Source: Clostridiales bacterium UBA929 | GTDB taxonomy: Bacteria > Bacillota > Clostridia > Oscillospirales > UBA929 | Length of the DNA stretch: 9,470 nucleotides | Direction: 5' to 3' | Assembly: GCA_002293625.1 (NCBI GenBank) | Contig: DBDP01000104.1 | Location: 288-9,757, forward strand | Shown: piece by piece, positions 5,760 through 9,470 of the stretch | Layout of the letters: each line of letters opens with the position of its first letter | Position numbering within the stretch: the stretch's first letter is position 1 | The notes under the pieces: generated by a model | What the model saw: only the letters and a program-made list of their open reading frames with translations | The model's database searches: none | What the model was told of the DNA's origin: nothing | Made by a program: the position numbers and the translations under genes

Positions 5760-6929
5760 ATGCCCAATCTTGGCGTTTACATCCATATCCCGTTTTGCGT
5801 GAGTAAATGCGCGTACTGCGACTTTTACTCGCTGCCGGGCGCTGGCGAAAAGCTGATGGACGAATATGTAAAAGCGCTGATTCGGCATATGGACGAGGCT
5901 TCCCGCTATATGGGCAAAGGTTCGAAAGGCGGCATTACCGTCGATACCGTATACGTCGGAGGGGGAACGCCTACGGCGATCGGGGCGGGACGGCTTTCCG
6001 AGCTGCTGGCGGCGGTACGCAAACGCTTTACCCTCGCGACCAGCGCCGAAATCACGCTGGAAGCCAATCCCGGCACCGTAAACGGAAAAACACTTAAAAA
6101 GCTGCGAAAAGCCGGATTCAACCGCGTTTCGTTCGGGGTGCAGGCTTTACAGAATGAACTGTTACAGACGCTGGGACGTTCCCATACCGGCGAACAGGCC
6201 GCCGACGCGGTACGCGAAGCCGCGGACGCGGGTTTTGAAAATATCAGCGCGGACATCCTGTACGGTCTTCCGGGGCAGACGCGGGCGCAGCTCTCCGAAA
6301 CACTGCGCGCGGTCTGTACGTGGCGCGTAACGCATATCTCCCTGTACGGTCTTAAGCTGGAAGAAGGTACGCCGCTGGCCGCCGCCGAGCCGGTTTTACC
6401 CGGCGACGACGAACAGGCAGAAGCGTATCTGGCGGCTGTGGAAACGCTCCGGCAGGAGGGATTTATACAGTACGAAATCAGCAACTTCGCGAAAAGAGGG
6501 TATCTGTGCCGTCACAACTATAAATACTGGAGACTGGAGCCGTACATCGGCTTCGGCGCGGCGGCGCATTCCGACTTCGGCAGTAAGCGGTACGGCATCG
6601 TGAAAGACATACGGGCGTATATCGACGGCGTACAGAACGAGGACGCGGTGATTGACGAATCACAGACGATCCCGATGGCGGAACGCGCCGGGGAATACAT
6701 CATGCTGGGGCTGCGCACCGCGGAAGGCGTATCCTCCAACGAATATACCCGCCTTTTCCGCGCCTCGTTTGAAAGTCTGGAGCGCAAACTGGAACGCTGC
6801 GCCAAGTGGGGTCTCGCCGAAACCGAGGGCGACCGCTGGCATCTCACGCCGAAAGGTTTTTTGGTGTCCAACCAAATCATCGGGGAACTGCTCAACACTG
6901 CCCCGCCCGTCAGCGCAAAATCAAGCTGA
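5760..6929 (+). CDS. hemW: Radical SAM heme chaperone HemW
   Basis: The 389-residue protein is a coproporphyrinogen III oxidase-like radical SAM enzyme. IHIPFC followed by VSKCAYCDFY carries the CxxxCxxC iron-sulfur motif at C13, C17 and C20. GGGTPT at 67-72 and EANPGT at 101-106 are the SAM-binding turns. HNYKYW at 252-257 is the HNxxYW signature typical of HemW, and a C-terminal winged-helix-like HemN domain follows (about 300-380). In Lactococcus and E. coli, HemW binds heme and delivers it to respiratory enzymes rather than acting as the oxidase; many older annotations call it HemN. The ATG at 5760 gives the standard N-terminus. The ribosome binding site (GGAAGGCGG) is about 7 nt upstream. 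The 3' end overlaps by 20 bp the convergent gene on the other strand, and no terminator is visible. Confidence 0.95.
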   Translation: MPNLGVYIHIPFCVSKCAYCDFYSLPGAGEKLMDEYVKALIRHMDEASRYMGKGSKGGITVDTVYVGGGTPTAIGAGRLSELLAAVRKRFTLATSAEITLEANPGTVNGKTLKKLRKAGFNRVSFGVQALQNELLQTLGRSHTGEQAADAVREAADAGFENISADILYGLPGQTRAQLSETLRAVCTWRVTHISLYGLKLEEGTPLAAAEPVLPGDDEQAEAYLAAVETLRQEGFIQYEISNFAKRGYLCRHNYKYWRLEPYIGFGAAAHSDFGSKRYGIVKDIRAYIDGVQNEDAVIDESQTIPMAERAGEYIMLGLRTAEGVSSNEYTRLFRASFESLERKLERCAKWGLAETEGDRWHLTPKGFLVSNQIIGELLNTAPPVSAKSS

Positions 6930-7170
6930 GTACCCATGCCGCGCCGACCGCCGCGCCGCCGATCAGCGAATACACAAGCGGCGGCAGGTTTTTACGCGCG
7001 CGGGGACGGCTATGGTTTTGAGATATGCGGCAGGCTTCGGCAACGACGTCGTCAGCCGTAATGCCGCGCGCCGACGCGGCGTCGTCCCGCACGAAAAACA
7101 GTGCCTGCTCAAATACGCCCGCTTCGGGATACCGCACCATAACTACCCTGCGGGACAAACCTTTTACCAT
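6910..7170 (-). CDS. Small tail-anchored protein of unknown function
   Basis: The 86-residue product has a soluble N-terminal part (MVKGLSRRVVMVRYPEAG, then FEQALFFVRDD, GITADDVVAEA), a basic proline-containing linker (about 53-64) and a C-terminal hydrophobic helix (about 64-85, rich in G, A and L), ending in Arg. This suggests a tail-anchored cytoplasmic domain. The RRVVxV-P-FEQAxFxVRDD pattern is familiar from uncharacterised Clostridia proteins, but I know no function. I chose ATG 7170 because GGAGTG (7182-7177) lies 6 nt before it; an in-frame ATG at 7203 would add 11 residues but has a poor ribosome binding site. The gene converges on hemW and overlaps its last 20 bp. A TTAACC/TATTCT pair with 17-bp spacing upstream is a weak promoter candidate. 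Confidence 0.7.
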   Translation of the reverse strand: MVKGLSRRVVMVRYPEAGVFEQALFFVRDDAASARGITADDVVAEACRISQNHSRPRARKNLPPLVYSLIGGAAVGAAWVLSLILR

Positions 7171-7247
7171 GATAAACACTCCAAAAAAACGAAGTAACCT
7201 CATTTTATCCCGCTTCTGTTAGAATATACCTAAAGAAGTTCTGGTTA

Positions 7248-7282
7248 ACTCCGTGTTCGCCAAAGGCGAACGAGCGAGGAGT
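7248..7282 (+). other. Leader hairpin upstream of the kinase-like gene
   Basis: GTTCGCC (7255-7261), AAA and GGCGAAC (7265-7271) form a perfect 7-bp stem with a 3-nt loop. ACTCC (7248-7252) and GGAGT (7278-7282) can close an outer stem around it. It lies 31 nt before the GTG of the next gene and is not followed by a T-tract. It could be a leader structure or a short dispersed repeat. No known riboswitch class fits what I can see. Confidence 0.4.
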
Positions 7283-7313
7283 ATTCAGAGTGACACTACG
7301 GGAGGAACGGCGC

Positions 7314-7823
7314 GTGAAAAAGCTCGCGATTATCGTAAACGGCAAGCCGGAATCCGGTAAGGATTTTTTATGCGACGCTGTTACTCGCCCCGCGCGTAAA
7401 ATCTCTTCGATCGACCCCATCGTACCCATTGCGAAGCTGGGCGGCTGGGACGGCGTGAAAACCAAAAAGAGCCGCAAACTGCTCTCCGACCTCAAGCGCA
7501 TCTTTACCGAGTTCAACGATCTGCCAACTCGCTATGCGCTGGAGGAGTATCATAAGTTTTTGCAAAGCGAGGACGAAATCCTGTTCGTGCATATCCGCGA
7601 GCCGGATCAGATAGAAGCTTTCAAGAAGGCGGCGAACCCCTGCGTCGCGCTGCTGATCCGCCGGGCGGGTACGGAAGAGACCGTCGGGAATGTATCCGAC
7701 GACGGGATAGACAAGACTTCGTATGACTGCACATATGAAAACGATAAATCCCCCGGCGAGGCGGGGGAGGATTTCCGCGCGTTTATCTCGCGGATTTTTG
7801 AACGTTATGCGGCGGAAACTTGA
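7314..7823 (+). CDS. P-loop nucleotide kinase-like protein
   Basis: The 169-residue protein starts KKLAIIVNGKPESGKDFL: a beta strand and a P-loop of the GxPxSGKD type (GKPESGKD, residues 10-17). Asp17 stands where most kinases have Ser or Thr. This form is known from T4-type deoxynucleoside monophosphate kinases and phosphomevalonate kinases. Later segments fit an NMP-kinase fold: FVHIREPDQIEAF (about 91-103, second strand and acidic or basic turn), VALLIRR (111-117, core strand with lid-like Arg pair) and YDCTYEND (138-145), close to the YDxxIxND ending of that group. The substrate cannot be read from the sequence. The start is GTG 7314, with GGGAGG 8 nt upstream; an earlier in-frame GTG at 7290 lacks such a site. 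It overlaps rsmG by 17 bp, so the two are probably coupled. Confidence 0.7.
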   Translation: MKKLAIIVNGKPESGKDFLCDAVTRPARKISSIDPIVPIAKLGGWDGVKTKKSRKLLSDLKRIFTEFNDLPTRYALEEYHKFLQSEDEILFVHIREPDQIEAFKKAANPCVALLIRRAGTEETVGNVSDDGIDKTSYDCTYENDKSPGEAGEDFRAFISRIFERYAAET

Positions 7824-8433
7824 GCGTTATCTCAACCTCCTGCTGGAAGCCAACGCGTGTTTCAATCTGACCGCGATCCGGGAGCCGGAGGAAATCCGCG
7901 TGCGGCACTTCGAGGACAGTCTGCGCCTTTTGGAAGCGGCGCCGTTTGCCGGAAAGCGCGTGCTGGACGTCGGCAGCGGCGCGGGGTTTCCGGGGCTTGT
8001 TCTGAAAATCGCGGAGCCGGGGATAATCTTGACGCTTTTGGACGCGACGGGGAAGAAAGTGCGGTTTTTACGGTCGGTCTGCGACGATCTGGGGTTAACC
8101 GGCGTGACCTGTGTCCACGGGCGGGCAGAGGAACTGGGGCATGACGCCGCGTATCGGGAACGCTATGACATCGTAACGGCGCGGGGTGTCGCCGCGCTTC
8201 CGGCGCTGTGTGAAGTCTGTCTGCCGTTCGTGCGTCTCGGCGGTGCGTTCCTCGCGATGAAAGAAACGCCGGAGACTTTCCCCGAAGCGGGGCGTTTCGG
8301 CGGAACGCCGGAGGACGCGTTTACGTATACACTCTCGGACGGGCGACGCCACGCCGTCTGCCGTTTCCGCAAAACCGCGCCCACGCCGCCGGAATATCCG
8401 AGGGCATGGGGGAAGATAAAACGTGTTCTGTAG
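7807..8433 (+). CDS. rsmG: 16S rRNA (guanine527-N7)-methyltransferase RsmG
   Basis: RsmG (GidB) uses SAM to methylate N7 of G527 in 16S rRNA of the 30S subunit; loss gives low-level streptomycin resistance in other bacteria. Seen here are YLNLLLEANACFNLTAI near the N-terminus, RHFEDSL (33-39), the SAM-binding VLDVGSGAGFPG (52-63), TARGVAAL (124-131) and the closing YPRAWGKIKRVL. With the ATG at 7807 the protein has 208 residues, about 25 fewer than usual, because the helix before the YxxLLLEWN-like motif is nearly absent. The in-frame sequence upstream (from ATG 7723) does not resemble that helix. The ATG has a poor ribosome binding site, and translation probably depends on ribosomes finishing the overlapping kinase-like gene; TTG 7798 is an alternative. 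The usual neighbours mnmG and mnmE are absent. Confidence 0.9.
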   Translation: MRRKLERYLNLLLEANACFNLTAIREPEEIRVRHFEDSLRLLEAAPFAGKRVLDVGSGAGFPGLVLKIAEPGIILTLLDATGKKVRFLRSVCDDLGLTGVTCVHGRAEELGHDAAYRERYDIVTARGVAALPALCEVCLPFVRLGGAFLAMKETPETFPEAGRFGGTPEDAFTYTLSDGRRHAVCRFRKTAPTPPEYPRAWGKIKRVL

Positions 8434-8480
8434 ACGCCATTCTTGAATTGCTTGTATTCCTCCATTTTTTATGTTACAAT

Positions 8481-8515
8481 AAGCCTGCGGTCTAAAAAAA
8501 CCGCAGGCTTTGTTT
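8481..8515 (+). terminator. Rho-independent terminator after rsmG
   Basis: AAGCCTGCGGT (8481-8491) and ACCGCAGGCTT (8500-8510) form a perfect 11-bp stem with an 8-nt loop, followed on + by TGTTTTGGGTTT. It ends the kinase-rsmG unit and lies 10 bp from the stop of the convergent small gene. It may also slow transcription from that side, although the minus-strand tail (ATTGTAAC) is a poor U-tract. Confidence 0.85.
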
Positions 8516-8520
8516 TGGGT

Positions 8521-8691
8521 TTAGCTGAACGTCTCGACAATGCCCTCGACGACCTGTCCCACCGTTCGCAGCGCGCGTCCCGCTTTGGAGTGCGCAATGC
8601 GCTTTTTGTCCAGCGGCACGACGGTGGCGGTGATGACGGATCCGGCGAGGATCCCGATCCCGATGCCTTTTATCAAAGATTTCGCTTGCAT
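8521..8691 (-). CDS. Small glycine-rich protein with one hydrophobic helix (56 aa)
   Basis: The 56-residue product begins MQAKSLIKGIGIGILAGSV: a short basic start and a glycine-zipper-like hydrophobic helix (about residues 5-26, GxGxxxG spacing). A basic segment LDKKRIAHSKAGRALRT (27-43) and an amphipathic end (44-56) follow. Small proteins of this layout (membrane helix, KK-rich middle, amphipathic tail) are common and uncharacterised in Clostridia; I know no function. The start is not settled. ATG 8691 has AGAAAGGA about 11 nt upstream, and an in-frame TTG at 8697 would have better spacing and add two residues. It is divergent from the DUF1015 gene, with 71 bp between start codons, and ends just before the rsmG terminator. 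Confidence 0.6.
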   Translation of the reverse strand: MQAKSLIKGIGIGILAGSVITATVVPLDKKRIAHSKAGRALRTVGQVVEGIVETFS

Positions 8692-8762
8692 GTCCAACCA
8701 TATCCTTTCTGTGTAGTTACCTCTATTATGTACCAAACTTAAGAAGTGAGAGGATGTAATTT

Positions 8763-9470
8763 ATGGCTGTAGTCACACCCTTCAAAGCGCTGAGATTTGA
8801 TTTCCAAAAGGCGGGGTCGCCGGAAAGCATTTGCTGCCCGCCTTACGACATCATTCCCGACACATCGGTCTGGACGCAAAAAAGCCCGCATAACGCCATA
8901 TTGTTGGAGGGCGGCGAGCGTTTGGGTACCGCAGAACCGTACGGCGACGCGAAAAATACGCTGGACGCTTGGCTTGGTTCCGGCGTTTTGAGGGAGGACG
9001 ACACCCCCGCGTTCTACATATATGAATCGCTGTTCCGTTCACGGGACGGCGGACGGCGCATTCTGCGCGGGTTCGCGGCGCTTTTGGAGCTTTCACCGTT
9101 TTCCGAAGGCGTTGTGCTGCCGCACGAGTTTACCCTATCGGCGGCTAAGGAAGACCGCCGCCGCCTGATGCTCGAAACCGGCTGCCAATTCAGCCCGGTA
9201 TACGGGTTATACGACGATCCCGAGGGCAAGGTCGCGGCACTGTTGCAGCCGATATTTGAAAAGGGCGCGGATTGCTCCTTCCGAATGGACGACGGCTGCT
9301 GCCACACGCTGCGCGCCGTCACGGACGCGGACGTATGCGCCGCGCTGTCCGCCGCGTTCGAAGGCAAGAAAATCTTCATCGCCGACGGGCATCACCGCTA
9401 CGAGACTGCGCTGACGTACCGGGACGAGGTGCGGCGGAAGATGGAAGAGGCGGGGCAGACGCCGCCGCCC
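8763..9470 (+). CDS. DUF1015 family protein, N-terminal part (3' end outside window)
   Basis: The window holds 236 codons, open to the right edge. The start MAVVTPFKALRFDFQKAG, the CCPPYDII motif (residues 24-31) and IADGHHRYETALTYRDEV (about 202-219) are the hallmarks of DUF1015. Members are about 400-450 residues, so roughly half is present. The biochemical role of DUF1015 is not established; in Clostridia and other anaerobes it is often near serine biosynthesis genes (serA, serC), from general knowledge, and the downstream genes cannot be seen here. The HHRYE cluster suggests a metal-binding or catalytic site, but this is inference. The ATG at 8763 has AGAGGA 8 nt upstream. No strong promoter is seen in the 71-bp divergent gap; TATTAT at 8724-8729 is a possible -10 without a convincing -35. 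Confidence 0.9.
   Translation, partial: MAVVTPFKALRFDFQKAGSPESICCPPYDIIPDTSVWTQKSPHNAILLEGGERLGTAEPYGDAKNTLDAWLGSGVLREDDTPAFYIYESLFRSRDGGRRILRGFAALLELSPFSEGVVLPHEFTLSAAKEDRRRLMLETGCQFSPVYGLYDDPEGKVAALLQPIFEKGADCSFRMDDGCCHTLRAVTDADVCAALSAAFEGKKIFIADGHHRYETALTYRDEVRRKMEEAGQTPPP

Noticed and set aside
5906..6484. A 192-codon minus-strand frame within hemW
   Set aside because: Opposite conserved HemW coding sequence, low complexity (Ser, Ala, Pro, Arg), and no ribosome binding site.
8452..8480. Possible + promoter (TTGTAT-N17-TACAAT, with TG extension)
   Set aside because: It would start inside the rsmG terminator and no + gene follows before the divergent gap; the -35 match is only 3/6, so chance is likely.
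8443..8742. A 99-codon + strand frame after rsmG
   Set aside because: It runs through the terminator and over the minus-strand small gene; the minus frame has the hydrophobic helix and a plausible ribosome binding site, while this one has no coherent features.
1..9470. CRISPR arrays, insertion sequences, prophage genes, rRNA or tRNA genes
   Set aside because: No regularly spaced direct repeats, transposase or integrase motifs, or complete RNA genes were seen on either strand.

Overview
This looks like the chromosome of a GC-rich, motile member of the Clostridia (Bacillota), most likely an uncultured Oscillospirales-type lineage. The reasons are the mix of HflX, CheV, LepA-HemW, RsmG and a DUF1015 protein, the strong AGGAGG-type ribosome binding sites, the SigA-type promoters and a TxpA/BsrG-like mini-toxin. 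The lineage is inferred from gene content, not from a search.

Layout, left to right. (1) An operon on + holds the 3' end of hflX, a two-helix membrane protein of unknown function and argS, which starts 2 bp after the membrane gene. (2) A 150-bp gap carries a possible dispersed-repeat remnant and an extended -10 promoter. It is followed by cheV and, 10 bp later, lepA, whose ribosome binding site overlaps the cheV stop codon. (3) The 391-bp gap between lepA and hemW is the most interesting part. It encodes a 28-residue Hol-Tox/TxpA-like peptide behind a perfect TTGACA-N17-TATAAT promoter. A second, related promoter faces it from the other side (TTGACA-N17-TATACT on -), and a 10-bp inverted repeat between them can terminate both RNAs. 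Together these make a strong candidate type I toxin-antitoxin module. The two promoters and leaders are an inverted duplication of each other. (4) hemW on + overlaps by 20 bp, tail to tail, a small tail-anchored protein on -. (5) A P-loop NMP-kinase-like gene and rsmG on + overlap by 17 bp and end at a strong terminator. (6) A 56-residue glycine-rich small protein on - is divergent from a DUF1015 gene on + that runs off the right edge.

Most genes are housekeeping functions for translation and ribosomes (hflX, argS, lepA, rsmG), with chemotaxis (cheV) and heme handling (hemW). The toxin module is the accessory element, inserted between lepA and hemW, which are often adjacent in Bacillota. Its ORF is AT-richer than its neighbours.
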